This document shows, piece by piece, positions 15,658 through 24,511 of a DNA stretch of 44,541 bases; within the stretch, counting starts at the first letter, position 1; each line of letters starts with the position of its first letter. The notes under the pieces are model-generated. The model had not been told where the DNA came from. It saw nothing but the letters and a program-made list of their open reading frames with translations, and ran no database searches. Made by a program: the position numbers and the translations under genes. The stretch is from Clostridia bacterium (GTDB lineage Bacteria; Bacillota_A; Clostridia; Oscillospirales; Acutalibacteraceae): positions 1-44,541 of the forward strand of contig JAFTLL010000006.1 in the NCBI GenBank assembly GCA_017456015.1, given 5' to 3'.

Positions 15658-16449
15658 ATGCAGGCAATTCTTTGGGCGGCGGCCGGCACCGGCTTCACCT
15701 TTTTTATGACGGCCTTGGGTGCCGCCATGGTGTTTTTTCTGCCCAAATCGGCAACGGCCGCATTTCAGCGTATTTTTCTCGGCTTTGCCGCAGGGGTAAT
15801 GATTGCGGCAAGCGTTTGGAGTCTTTTGATTCCGGCGATTGAAGAGGCAGAGCAGGCCGGTGGTATCGGGTGGATTCCGGCGGCAGGCGGTTTGCTGCTT
15901 GGTATTTTGTTTTTGATGGGATTGGATTATCTATTGCCGCATTTGCATATCGGTGCTGACAGTCCCGAGGGCATCCCGACCGGATGGAAGCGCAGCACCT
16001 TGATGATAACCGCCGTCACACTGCACAATATTCCCGAGGGCATGGCGGTTGGATTGTCCTTTGCTTTGGCGGCACAGCATAGTTCGAGCCCCGGTGCTTT
16101 CACAGCGGCCATTGCCCTTGCGGTGGGCATGGGCATACAAAATTTCCCGGAAGGCGCAGCCGTTTCTCTGCCATTAAAGCAGGAGGGAATGTCAAAGGCG
16201 CGGGCCTTTTTATACGGTAGTTTTTCGGGTGCGGTGGAATTTATTTTCGGTGTGCTGGTGGTATTGATTGCCGGCAGTATCCAGCCGCTGATGCCATGGA
16301 TGCTTTCTTTTGCTGCCGGCGCCATGCTTTATGTGGTTGTCGAGGAGTTGATACCGGAGGCACACCTCGGAGAACATTCCAATATCGGTACGCTGGGCGT
16401 GATGTTCGGGTTCATGGTCATGATGATTTTGGACGTTGCTTTGGGTTGA
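15658..16449 (+). CDS. ZIP family divalent-metal transporter
   Basis: A 263-aa membrane protein of the ZIP family (ZupT/GufA-like), which imports zinc and related divalent metals. The metal-site motifs are visible on two consecutive helices: TLHNIPEGMAVGLS (about residue 120) and GIQNFPEGAAVSLPL (about residue 160). A third acidic helix carries VVEELIPEAH. A histidine/aspartate loop (LLPHLHIGAD) precedes them. About eight membrane segments. It starts at an ATG with ACGGAGGG and is a single-gene unit ending in a terminator at 16451-16478. Confidence 0.93.
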   Translation: MQAILWAAAGTGFTFFMTALGAAMVFFLPKSATAAFQRIFLGFAAGVMIAASVWSLLIPAIEEAEQAGGIGWIPAAGGLLLGILFLMGLDYLLPHLHIGADSPEGIPTGWKRSTLMITAVTLHNIPEGMAVGLSFALAAQHSSSPGAFTAAIALAVGMGIQNFPEGAAVSLPLKQEGMSKARAFLYGSFSGAVEFIFGVLVVLIAGSIQPLMPWMLSFAAGAMLYVVVEELIPEAHLGEHSNIGTLGVMFGFMVMMILDVALG

Positions 16450-16450
16450 T

Positions 16451-16478
16451 AAAAGGAGGGAATTTTCCCTCCTTTTTT
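16451..16478 (+). terminator. Terminator after the ZIP gene
   Basis: A 10-bp perfect stem (16451-16460 and 16467-16476, AAAAGGAGGG type) ends in T6. Confidence 0.85.
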
Positions 16479-16561
16479 GTCTATTTTAAGATAGGATTTG
16501 CCGGATTACACAAGGGGACAAGTCGGACTATGTACATTCTGCAAAAAAATTTATATTCGTG

Positions 16562-16590
16562 TTGAAAAGTCCTTTTTGCTGTGCTATAAT
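16562..16590 (+). promoter_or_regulatory. Sigma-A promoter of the EF-G-like gene
   Basis: TTGAAA (16562-16567), 17 nt, TATAAT (16585-16590). The transcript would have a leader of about 85 nt, AT-rich and without an obvious structure. Confidence 0.7.
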
Positions 16591-16682
16591 ATGCATAATG
16601 AATATTTAACGCAGACGAGCGTGCATATATTTTATTTATTTTGCATAAATATTCTGGAAAAAATTTGGTAAGGTGAAAAGGT

Positions 16683-18728
16683 ATGAAAGACTTTACAGCG
16701 GACAAAATCAAAAACATTGCTTTAATCGGCCATGGTTCATCGGGAAAGACCACCCTTGCGGATGCGCTTTTGTATTCGGCTGGTTTGATAGAGAGAGTCG
16801 GCAGTATTGCAGACGGAAATACAACTCTGGATTTTGATGCGGAAGAGAAAAAACGCAAAATATCCATATCAACGGCTTGCTATCAATTGCAATATAAAGA
16901 AAGCAAGTTGAATATCATCGATACGCCCGGCCTGTTTGATTTTGCGGCGGGTGTAAGTGAAGGCCTGACAGCGGCCGATATGGCACTGGTCGTGCTTTCG
17001 GGTAAATCCGGTCTTTCGGCCGGGGCAAAAATCAACTTTGCGCTGGCGCGGAAAAATCATCTGCCCTGTGCCTTTTTCATCGGTAAACTGAATTCTACAC
17101 ACGCCTATTTTTATCGCGTGCTCTCTACATTGACTGCCAATTACGGCGGCATTATCTGTCCGGTTACGGTGCCGCACGTTGTCGGAGAGCAGGTTGAATG
17201 TTTTGTCAATTTGATAACCAATAAAGCTTATAAATATAACGGCATTACAGCAACAGAAGTGCCGTTGCCCGACGATGCAGACATTACCAATGTTCGCAAC
17301 ATTTTATTGGAAAACATCGCGTCGGTAGACGAAGCCCTGATGGAAAAATATTTTGAGGGTGAGAGCTTTTCGGAAGAGGAAATGGTAGCGGCTCTGCAAA
17401 AGGGAATGCTTTCGGGCGAGCTTTGCCCGGTTTTCGCCGGTATCAACGCTACCGGAGAGGGCGTACCCATGCTCTTGGAAATTTTGGAAAAGATTGCACC
17501 CTCGGCCGCACAGCATAGCTATGTATTTGAAAATGAGGGTGAACGCCGGGATATCACTTGCGGGGAAGGGAAAACCAAGGCGGTGGTATTTAAAACCATT
17601 GCCGACCCGTTTGTAGGCAAGCTGTCTTACTTTAAGGTTATTTCAGGCGCAGTCAAAAATGATATGCGCTTGGTCAACTCCCGTACCGGTGTAGAAGAAA
17701 AAATTGCAAAGGTTATGATGCTGCGCGGCGGCAAACAGGAGGATGCAGGCCTCGTTTCGGCCGGAGATATCGGTGCGGTTGCCAAGCTGGGCTCGGTGCT
17801 GACCGGGGATACCTTATGTGATGCATCCGAGCGTGGCTTTATCCATTGCTTTGAATTTCCTTCGCCCAGCATTTCTATGGCGGTATACCCGAAGAACAAG
17901 GGCGACGAGGAAAAAATCTCGCAAAGTTTAAACCGTTTAATGGAGGAAGACCCGTCCATTTCCTACATAACAAATGTCGAAACCAAGGAACAGGTACTTT
18001 CGGGTCTCGGAGAACAGCATTTGGATGTGCTGGCTTCCAAACTGAAAAACAAATTCGGCGTAGAGATGGAATTGCGTGTGGCCAAGGTGCCCTATCGCGA
18101 AACCATCCGCAAGTCGGTAAAGGTACAGGGACGGCATAAGAAGCAGTCGGGCGGACATGGCCAGTTCGGTGATGTTTGGATTGAATTTTCTCCGGCAGAA
18201 AGCGATGAAATCGTATTTGAAGAAAAAATCTTCGGCGGTGCCGTACCGAAGAACTTTTTCCCTGCGGTGGAAAAAGGAATACGCGAAAGCGCCCAGCGCG
18301 GTGTGTTGGCCGGATATCCCATGGTCGGCGTAAAAGCCACTTTGGTCGACGGTTCATATCATCCGGTCGACTCCTCTGAAATGTCCTTTAAAATGGCGGC
18401 CAATCTGGCCTATAAAGAGGGTATTCCGCAGGCCGGACCGGTGCTGTTGGAACCGGTTGGCACCTTAAAGGTCGATATTCCCGATGACATTATGGGTGAC
18501 GTGATTGGAGATATCAACAAACGCCGCGGCCGTGTGTTGGGTATGAATCCGCTGGCCGACCGCCGGCAGGAGGTCGTTGCCGAGGTACCTATGGCGGAAA
18601 TGAGTGATTTCTCTACGGCGCTGCGCTCTATTTCGCAGGGCCGTGCCGGGTTCACCTTTGTCTTTGAACGCTACGAGGAAGCCCCGCCGCAAATTGCCGC
18701 TAAGGTAATTGAAAAAGCCAACGCGTAA
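16683..18728 (+). CDS. EF-G-like translational GTPase with divergent G motifs
   Basis: A 681-aa protein with the EF-G architecture: GTP-binding domain (about 1-270), beta-barrel, and the C-terminal domains with SGGHGQFGDVWIEFSP (domain IV start) and DVIGDINKRRGRV (domain V). It belongs to the second EF-G-like group found beside true FusA, which is also present here at 42275. The P-loop GHGSSGKTT (16-24) is intact. The G3 motif reads DTPGLFDF (80-87), so the catalytic histidine of EF-G (DTPGH) is leucine. The G4 position expected to read NKxD reads GKLN (134-137). Guanine recognition may be altered or lost. Its cellular role is unknown; it is a monocistronic unit. Confidence 0.88.
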   Translation: MKDFTADKIKNIALIGHGSSGKTTLADALLYSAGLIERVGSIADGNTTLDFDAEEKKRKISISTACYQLQYKESKLNIIDTPGLFDFAAGVSEGLTAADMALVVLSGKSGLSAGAKINFALARKNHLPCAFFIGKLNSTHAYFYRVLSTLTANYGGIICPVTVPHVVGEQVECFVNLITNKAYKYNGITATEVPLPDDADITNVRNILLENIASVDEALMEKYFEGESFSEEEMVAALQKGMLSGELCPVFAGINATGEGVPMLLEILEKIAPSAAQHSYVFENEGERRDITCGEGKTKAVVFKTIADPFVGKLSYFKVISGAVKNDMRLVNSRTGVEEKIAKVMMLRGGKQEDAGLVSAGDIGAVAKLGSVLTGDTLCDASERGFIHCFEFPSPSISMAVYPKNKGDEEKISQSLNRLMEEDPSISYITNVETKEQVLSGLGEQHLDVLASKLKNKFGVEMELRVAKVPYRETIRKSVKVQGRHKKQSGGHGQFGDVWIEFSPAESDEIVFEEKIFGGAVPKNFFPAVEKGIRESAQRGVLAGYPMVGVKATLVDGSYHPVDSSEMSFKMAANLAYKEGIPQAGPVLLEPVGTLKVDIPDDIMGDVIGDINKRRGRVLGMNPLADRRQEVVAEVPMAEMSDFSTALRSISQGRAGFTFVFERYEEAPPQIAAKVIEKANA

Positions 18729-18737
18729 ACATTGTAT

Positions 18738-18774
18738 AAAAATGCCCTTGCGGTTCGGCCGCAAGGGCATTTTT
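18738..18774 (+). terminator. Bidirectional terminator between EF-G-like gene and minus-strand orphan
   Basis: A 13-bp perfect GC-rich stem (18741-18753 and 18759-18771) flanked by A5 and T5 lies between convergent genes and can serve both. Confidence 0.9.
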
Positions 18775-18787
18775 TGCGCAACTTTCT

Positions 18788-19348
18788 TTAATATACGGCA
18801 ATTCCTACCAACGCTTCGGCATTTTCATAAAAATCCACATAGGAAATGTTGGTAGCATCGTTTTTGGTCAGCACCGCATAGGTGATGCTTAAAGTATCGC
18901 GGCTTTTAAAGGCTTTGGCAAGCAGCAGTTTCAAAAGTCGCTCAAAGTCTTGTGTTTCATAGAGATCGATAAAGTGCTGTCCTGTCAAATGTACCGTCTG
19001 TCCGTTTTCGGTGTCATCTATACCGCCCAACTGTTCACACAAGCTGCGCAGAACCGTCTTGCTTGCCGTAATGGTGCGGTCATATTGCCGAGTGGTTTCC
19101 GCAGTGACCGGTTCAAGAAAGGCAGCAGCCTGTTGGGGTTTAATATCCAATGTATATTGTTTCTCATCCAACGCAATATACAGGCAAAAGGCTTCGGTAT
19201 ACGCGGCGGGCACAGTCGCTTTGGAGGAAACACTCTTTTCGGGTGTTTTTTCGTACAGTACAAGAAAAGAAATACCGAAGAACAATGCACAGCAAAAAAG
19301 GAAGGCGAGGAGAAAGGAAAGAAAGGATTGTCCCCGTTTGGTCTTCAT
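18788..19348 (-). CDS. Hypothetical single-pass membrane protein (186 aa)
   Basis: I do not recognise this protein. It has a basic start (MKTKRGQ), one membrane segment at about residues 9-33, and an extracytoplasmic domain of about 150 residues rich in Thr/Gln/Glu with two cysteines. No catalytic motif is evident. The start at 19348 has a GGGTGA site. It is alone, convergent with the EF-G-like gene and divergent from the aminotransferase operon. It could be an envelope or sporulation-associated protein; no function is assigned. Confidence 0.75.
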   Translation of the reverse strand: MKTKRGQSFLSFLLAFLFCCALFFGISFLVLYEKTPEKSVSSKATVPAAYTEAFCLYIALDEKQYTLDIKPQQAAAFLEPVTAETTRQYDRTITASKTVLRSLCEQLGGIDDTENGQTVHLTGQHFIDLYETQDFERLLKLLLAKAFKSRDTLSITYAVLTKNDATNISYVDFYENAEALVGIAVY

Positions 19349-19394
19349 AAAATCACCCGTATTTAAAATTTTTCTTATTATGGGCGGTTATCTC

Positions 19395-19423
19395 TTGCCC
19401 TAAACAGAAAAATGTGATAAAAT
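19395..19423 (+). promoter_or_regulatory. Promoter of the aminotransferase-trpS-holB-ricT-aldolase operon
   Basis: TTGCCC (19395-19400), 17 nt, TAAAAT (19418-19423), with a TG one base upstream of the -10 (extended -10). Confidence 0.55.
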
Positions 19424-19453
19424 AAAGAAAATTGTGTTTAAAGTGGGATAGTT

Positions 19454-20644
19454 ATGCAGTACAGTTTTGCAAACCGAATAGAAGATTTAAAGCCTTCGGC
19501 CATACGGGAGATGTTAAAGGTTACGTCGGGGCAGGGCGTGATATCCTTTGCGGCCGGGAACCCGGCCGGGGATTCGATTTCCTCTGCTGACATTCTCCGG
19601 CTTGCCGAAGAAATCTTAACCGAGAACCCGATGGCGGCACTGCAATATTCCATCACCGAGGGGTATACACCGTTGCGTGACTTTTTGCGGCTTGATTTGA
19701 AACGCCGTTGGAACATCGGGACACAAGAAGATGATTTAATCATTACCGCCGGTGCGCAGCAGGTTATGGATTTGTGCACAAAGGCACTCTGTAACGAAGG
19801 GGATACGATAATTTGCGAGGAGCCCAGTTTTATCGGTGCGCTGAATGCCTTTCGCTCTTACGGTGTGCGGTTGGCTGGGGTTCCGGTAGATGAAAACGGT
19901 ATGGATATGCAGGCGCTGGAAGCGCGGTTAAAGACCTGCAAAAATGTTCGCTTTATTTATACCATTCCCAATTTCCAAAACCCCACCGGCGTTTGCTTAT
20001 CAATGGAGCGTCGCCGGCAAATGTATGCATTGGCACAGAAATACAATTGTCTGATTCTTGAAGACAATCCGTATGGTGATATTCGCTTTTCGGGAGAGGA
20101 TATTCCCTGTATAAAATCTTTGGATACCGACGGGCGTGTGATTTACGCCGGCTCCTTTTCCAAGGTGGTTTCGCCGGGCTTGCGCGTGGGCTACTGTTTG
20201 GCCGCCGCCCCCCTGATTGCAAGATTTACGGCTTGTAAACAGGTGAGTGATGTGCATACCGGTATATTGAACCAAATGATTTGCCACCGCTTTGTTACCG
20301 AATTGGACTTTACCGCACACTTAAAACGCATCCGCGCCATTTACAAGGGAAAAGCCGAATGGATGCAAAACTGTGCCGACCGTTTCTTACCCCAGGGGGT
20401 TACCTATCATCCGGTTTCGGGCGGTATGTTCCTGTGGGTGACAATGCCTCCGGAGATTGATGTGGCCGCGCTTTGTGCCGCCTTGGTGAAACGGGGCGTT
20501 GCGGCGGTGCCGGGCAATACATTTTATACCGACCTTACCCGTCGAACCGACAGTATTCGATTGAATTATGCTACGCCCACCGCTGAGGAAATTGAAATCG
20601 GTTTGGAAATCTTGGGCAATACGATACGAGAATTTATGAGGTGA
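19454..20644 (+). CDS. PLP-dependent aminotransferase (class I/II, 2-aminoadipate type)
   Basis: A 396-aa fold-type I aminotransferase. Motifs: ISFAAGNPAGD near residue 30 for substrate binding, ITAGAQQVMDL for cofactor phosphate, IPNFQNPTGV, EDNPYGDIRF, and the PLP-lysine segment SFSKVVSPGLRVGY. The closest type is the MocR-like/2-aminoadipate or aromatic aminotransferase group without the DNA-binding domain. Donor and acceptor cannot be read from sequence. It is the first gene of an operon; trpS follows after 4 nt, which hints at, but does not prove, an aromatic amino acid role. Confidence 0.9.
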   Translation: MQYSFANRIEDLKPSAIREMLKVTSGQGVISFAAGNPAGDSISSADILRLAEEILTENPMAALQYSITEGYTPLRDFLRLDLKRRWNIGTQEDDLIITAGAQQVMDLCTKALCNEGDTIICEEPSFIGALNAFRSYGVRLAGVPVDENGMDMQALEARLKTCKNVRFIYTIPNFQNPTGVCLSMERRRQMYALAQKYNCLILEDNPYGDIRFSGEDIPCIKSLDTDGRVIYAGSFSKVVSPGLRVGYCLAAAPLIARFTACKQVSDVHTGILNQMICHRFVTELDFTAHLKRIRAIYKGKAEWMQNCADRFLPQGVTYHPVSGGMFLWVTMPPEIDVAALCAALVKRGVAAVPGNTFYTDLTRRTDSIRLNYATPTAEEIEIGLEILGNTIREFMR

Positions 20645-20648
20645 AAAC

Positions 20649-21644
20649 ATGGAGGAAACGCGCAAACGGGTGCTGACCGGATTTCAACCGAGCGGTATGC
20701 TCACATTGGGCAACTATTTGGGCGCACTGAAAAATTGCAAAGCTATGCAGGAGGACTATGACTGCTTGTTTATGGTGGCCGATTTGCATTCCATTACGGT
20801 ACGGCAGGAGCCTGCCAAGCTGCGGGAGCAAATTTATACTACCTGCGCGCTCTTTCTTGCGGCCGGGCTTGACCCGGAAAAATCCATTATGTTTATTCAG
20901 TCCATGGTGGGTGCACATGCGCATATGGCATGGCTTCTCAGTTGCTATACGCAGTTTGGGGAACTTTCGCGCATGACCCAGTTTAAGGACAAATCTAAAA
21001 AACACGCGGACAATGTCAATGCCGGGTTGTTTACCTATCCGGACCTTATGGCAGCAGACATTCTGCTTTACAATCCGGACTATGTCCCGGTCGGTGATGA
21101 CCAGCGCCAGCATTTGGAACTGACGCGAGATGTTGCCGAGCGTTTTAACCGCATTTACGGCGATATATTCCGTATGCCCGAAGCCTTTTTCAGCAAGGGT
21201 GGCACCCGGGTAATGTCCTTGCAGGAGCCGACTCGAAAAATGTCAAAATCGGACGAGAATCCAAACAGTTATATCAGCATTATTGATACGCCGGAGGATA
21301 TTCTGCGCAAGTTTAAAAAAGCCGTAACCGATTCCGAAGCACGGGTTTGCACCGGCGAAGGGCGCCACGGCATCAACAATCTGATTGGCATTTATTCTGC
21401 CATCACCGGCAAAACGGCCGAACAGGTAGCTGCTGAATTTGAGGGTCAGGGCTATGGAGTCTTTAAACCGGCTGTGGCTGAGGCGGTCATTGAGGAGCTG
21501 CGCCCGATTCGGGAATCCTTTGCATATTACATGAAGGACAAGAAACAGTTGGAAACCATCTTTAAGGCCGGCGCCGAAAAGGCCGAGCGCATCGCCAACC
21601 GCACGGTTGGGAAGGCGATGAAAAAAATCGGGTTTGTTTTATAA
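20649..21644 (+). CDS. trpS: Tryptophanyl-tRNA synthetase
   Basis: Charges tRNA-Trp. The 331-aa class I synthetase has the HIGH-equivalent in PSGMLTLGNYLGAL (about residues 15-28; the TLGN form is also seen in Bacillus), the MAADILLYNPDYVPVGDDQ tryptophan/ATP pocket and KMSKS in RKMSKSDENPN (about residue 200). The start at 20649 has TGAGGTG. It is tightly packed: 4 nt after the aminotransferase and 1 nt before holB. No T-box leader is present. Confidence 0.97.
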   Translation: MEETRKRVLTGFQPSGMLTLGNYLGALKNCKAMQEDYDCLFMVADLHSITVRQEPAKLREQIYTTCALFLAAGLDPEKSIMFIQSMVGAHAHMAWLLSCYTQFGELSRMTQFKDKSKKHADNVNAGLFTYPDLMAADILLYNPDYVPVGDDQRQHLELTRDVAERFNRIYGDIFRMPEAFFSKGGTRVMSLQEPTRKMSKSDENPNSYISIIDTPEDILRKFKKAVTDSEARVCTGEGRHGINNLIGIYSAITGKTAEQVAAEFEGQGYGVFKPAVAEAVIEELRPIRESFAYYMKDKKQLETIFKAGAEKAERIANRTVGKAMKKIGFVL

Positions 21645-21645
21645 T

Positions 21646-22590
21646 ATGGAAACGGCAATGCTCTCTGAGCTGATTGGAAATCACGCGGTAAAAAGCCGCA
21701 TAACCGCATTGCTTGCGGCAGGGCGGTTGCCCCATGCCTTGCTGATTGAGGGGCAGCGTGGCACCGGCCGGTTTACCTTGGCCTGTGCTGTGGCACGCGC
21801 TTTGGTATGCAGCACCGGTAATGCCTGCGGTATTTGCCGAAATTGTATACAGGCCGCGCATCTTACCCATCCGGATATTTTGGTGTATGCGCCAAAAGAG
21901 GCGGTTTTCAAGGTCAATACTGTACGACAAATCAATGCCGATGCCATGATAAAACCAAACCAAGCGTCCCGTAAGGTGATGATTTTGCGGGATTGCGAAA
22001 AGATGAATGACGAGGCGCAGAATGCCTTTTTAAAGACCTTGGAAGAACCGCCGGGAACGGTGCAGTTTATTCTCTTGACCCAAAACAGTAAAATGTTGTT
22101 GGATACCATTCGCTCCCGTTGTGTCATCTTTACACTGGTTCCGCCCGGTTTTGATGAGGGCTTGCAATACCTTTGTGACCGCGGCTTTGAAAAGGATGCG
22201 GCAACCGCCGCATTGCAGCAGGGTGAGGGAAACATCGGCCGCGCGATTGCCCGGTTGGAAGGAACCGAAAACCCCTTGGGAATCGATATCTGCGGATTAC
22301 TGCAAAAAGCGGCGGCAGATAAAACGATGGAAATTTTGCAGGTGTTCACACCCTTGGAGAAAGACAAGGGGAAAATCATGCTTCTGTTCGAACAATTGAC
22401 GCAGTATACCGCACAGGCGATACGCGAGGTTGCCTTGCAGGGTCGTACGGCCTGCGGTTATACCATGGCTGGTCTGCTGGCGTTACAGCAAGCCCTTTCG
22501 GAAGCAGAAGCCGGTTTGCAGCAAAACGGCAATAAGCCTCTGCTGTTAACGATATTATGTGAGAAAATGATTTGCGCCGCCCGGTTGTGA
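21646..22590 (+). CDS. holB: DNA polymerase III delta' subunit
   Basis: A clamp-loader subunit of about 314 aa. It has the AAA+ fold with a degenerate P-loop, GQRGTGR, instead of GxxGxGK[ST]; delta' normally does not hydrolyse ATP. The zinc module is seen as CGICRNC preceded by a further cysteine. Other landmarks are DCEKMNDEAQNAFLKTLEEPP and the SRC arginine-finger motif in DTIRSRC. The start is uncertain between ATG 21646 and ATG 21658; neither has a strong ribosome site, and coupling to trpS translation is likely. ricT follows, as in Bacillus, where holB and ricT (yaaT) are neighbours. Confidence 0.92.
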   Translation: METAMLSELIGNHAVKSRITALLAAGRLPHALLIEGQRGTGRFTLACAVARALVCSTGNACGICRNCIQAAHLTHPDILVYAPKEAVFKVNTVRQINADAMIKPNQASRKVMILRDCEKMNDEAQNAFLKTLEEPPGTVQFILLTQNSKMLLDTIRSRCVIFTLVPPGFDEGLQYLCDRGFEKDAATAALQQGEGNIGRAIARLEGTENPLGIDICGLLQKAAADKTMEILQVFTPLEKDKGKIMLLFEQLTQYTAQAIREVALQGRTACGYTMAGLLALQQALSEAEAGLQQNGNKPLLLTILCEKMICAARL

Positions 22591-22617
22591 TGTGTGCGAA
22601 TCGGAAAGGTCCATTTT

Positions 22618-23475
22618 ATGAAAGAAATTATCGGTGTAAAATTCCGGCAGGACGGAAAGGTTTACTCTTTTGCGCCTGATGGAAGGAAATACGAGCCGGG
22701 AGATATGGTTATGGTCAATACCGCCAGAGGATTAGAGTGCGGTGAGGTGGCCTCCGGAAATAAATCCGTGGACGACAGTCAGATTGTAGGCGAGTTGAAA
22801 AGCGTGGTCCGCCCGGCAACAAAAGAGGATTTGAACCGTGTCGAGCAAAACCGCAAAAAAGAAAAACAGGCAATGGAGGTCTGTGAACAAAAGATTGTAG
22901 AGCACGGTTTGGATATGCATTTGGTGGATGTCGAACTCTCTTTTGACGGAAGTAAAATGTTGTTTTACTTTACAGCTGACGGGCGTATCGATTTCCGTAA
23001 TCTGGTAAAAGATTTGGCGGCGACATTCCACACCCGGATTGAATTACGTCAAATCGGTGTGCGTGATGAGGCCAAAATGTTGGGTGGGTTGGGCATTTGC
23101 GGTCAGCCCTTTTGCTGCTCTCGCTTTTTAAATGACTTTCACCCGGTTTCAATTAAAATGGCAAAGGAACAGGGACTTTCCTTGAACCCCACCAAGATTT
23201 CGGGTACCTGCGGCCGATTGATGTGCTGTCTGCAATATGAGCATGATGCCTATTCCTATTTAATCAGTCTTACGCCGAAAATCGGCTCCCTTGTCATGAC
23301 AGAGGACGGCGAAGGAACGGTGGTCGACCACAATTTGATTACCGGAAAATTGGCCGTTAAACTTAAAAACAATGAAATGGCACCCATTTGGGTCTACCGC
23401 GATAAGGTAGAGGTGCTTCGTAATGGCAAAGGCAAGGTTGTTAAACAACCAAATGAAGATAAAACCAAAGCATAG
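22618..23475 (+). CDS. ricT: RicT/YaaT-like PSP1-domain protein
   Basis: A 285-aa PSP1 C-terminal domain protein. In Bacillus RicT works with RicA and RicF in a complex bearing iron-sulfur clusters that promotes RNase Y-dependent mRNA processing and sporulation/biofilm phosphorelay activity. Family features: GDMVMVNTARGLECGEV at the start, RIELRQIGVRDEAKMLGGLG, and the cysteine-rich CGQPFCCSRF ... CGRLMCCLQYE. The ATG at 22618 is preceded by GGAAAGG; an upstream in-frame start overlaps the holB stop region. Genes for RicA and RicF are not in the window. Confidence 0.94.
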   Translation: MKEIIGVKFRQDGKVYSFAPDGRKYEPGDMVMVNTARGLECGEVASGNKSVDDSQIVGELKSVVRPATKEDLNRVEQNRKKEKQAMEVCEQKIVEHGLDMHLVDVELSFDGSKMLFYFTADGRIDFRNLVKDLAATFHTRIELRQIGVRDEAKMLGGLGICGQPFCCSRFLNDFHPVSIKMAKEQGLSLNPTKISGTCGRLMCCLQYEHDAYSYLISLTPKIGSLVMTEDGEGTVVDHNLITGKLAVKLKNNEMAPIWVYRDKVEVLRNGKGKVVKQPNEDKTKA

Positions 23476-23504
23476 CTTTGTGAAAAAAGAAAGAAGTGTG
23501 TTTT

Positions 23505-24467
23505 ATGAATCCTGTATTAGAACAAATCAGTAAAATTGGTCTTGTGCCGGTCATTAAACTTAATGACCCGCAAAAAGCCGTGCCTTTGGCAAAAGCGCTG
23601 GCCAAAGGCGGAATACCGGTTGCCGAGGTAACCTTCCGTGCCGCCGGTGCAGATATTGCAATTGCCAATATCGCCAAAGAACTTCCGGAAATTCTGGTAG
23701 GTGCTGGTACGGTTGTTACGGTAGAACAGGTGAAAAAAGCCGTCGCCGCCGGAGCAAAATATATTATTTCTCCCGGATTTGACCCGGAGGTCGTACAATA
23801 CTGCTTGGATAACAATATTCCGATTACACCCGGCTGTACCAACCCCAGTGAGGTCAGCGTTGCTACAAAAATGGGCCTGGAAGTTGTCAAGTTTTTCCCG
23901 GCAGAAGCGGCTGGCGGTTTAAAGGTGCTCAAAGCCTTGTCCGGTCCCTTCCCAAAGATGCGGTTTATTCCGACCGGTGGTATTGGCCCGTCCAATTTGA
24001 ATGAATATCTTGCCTTCCCCAAAATCATCGCTTGCGGCGGCAGCTGGATGGTGCCGGAGAAACTGGTCGACGCCGAGGATTGGGACGGCATAACCGCGCT
24101 TGCCCGCGAGGCTGTTATGACCATGCTGGACATTTCACTTCGCCATATCGGTATCAACTGTGATGATGAGGCGGCGGCAGAGAAAAACGCAAATATTTTT
24201 GCAACATTACTCAATCAGCCGATTCGCGAGACCTCGAAATCATATTTTGCCGGCGTACCTTTTGAAATCATGAAATACAACGGTGTTGGCAAATGCGGTC
24301 ATATTGCTTTGGGCGTCACAAGCGTGGAAAGAGCTATGCATTTCTTTGCTTCGCAAGGCTTTGCGTTTGATGAAAGTTCCATTACATATGACGATAGCGG
24401 CAAACCCAAATTTGTCTATTTTAAGGATGAGATTGCCGGCTTCGGTGTGCATTTGGTTAATAAATAA
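23505..24467 (+). CDS. eda: KDPG/KHG aldolase fused to a VOC (glyoxalase-like) domain
   Basis: A 320-aa two-domain protein. Residues 1-205 are a class I KDPG/KHG aldolase, which splits 2-keto-3-deoxy-6-phosphogluconate into pyruvate and glyceraldehyde-3-phosphate. It has catalytic E41 in AEVTFR, the Schiff-base lysine K129 in VVKFFPAE, and GAGTV and PTGGI phosphate-site motifs. Residues about 208-320 form a vicinal-oxygen-chelate domain (DISLRHIGINC, GHIALGV, GFGVHLVN). The role of the VOC half is unknown; it might act on the keto-sugar or bind metal. No other Entner-Doudoroff or uronate gene is nearby. It ends the trpS-holB-ricT operon, 29 nt after ricT. Confidence 0.92.
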   Translation: MNPVLEQISKIGLVPVIKLNDPQKAVPLAKALAKGGIPVAEVTFRAAGADIAIANIAKELPEILVGAGTVVTVEQVKKAVAAGAKYIISPGFDPEVVQYCLDNNIPITPGCTNPSEVSVATKMGLEVVKFFPAEAAGGLKVLKALSGPFPKMRFIPTGGIGPSNLNEYLAFPKIIACGGSWMVPEKLVDAEDWDGITALAREAVMTMLDISLRHIGINCDDEAAAEKNANIFATLLNQPIRETSKSYFAGVPFEIMKYNGVGKCGHIALGVTSVERAMHFFASQGFAFDESSITYDDSGKPKFVYFKDEIAGFGVHLVNK

Positions 24468-24469
24468 AA

Positions 24470-24506
24470 AAAGAGGGGCAATTTGTTTACGAAATTGCCC
24501 CTCTTT
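24470..24506 (+). terminator. Bidirectional terminator between aldolase and esterase genes
   Basis: A 15-bp perfect stem (24470-24484 and 24492-24506) flanked by A and T runs lies between convergent genes, three nt after the aldolase stop and five nt before the esterase stop. Confidence 0.9.
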
Positions 24507-24511
24507 AAATT

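Noticed and set aside
19454..21644. T-box control of trpS
   Set aside because: trpS begins 4 nt after the aminotransferase stop and the operon leader before 19454 is short and lacks T-box elements.
21720..21790. Loss of the P-loop in HolB (GQRGTGR) as a sign of inactivation
   Set aside because: Delta' subunits commonly lack a working ATP site, so this is normal for the family.
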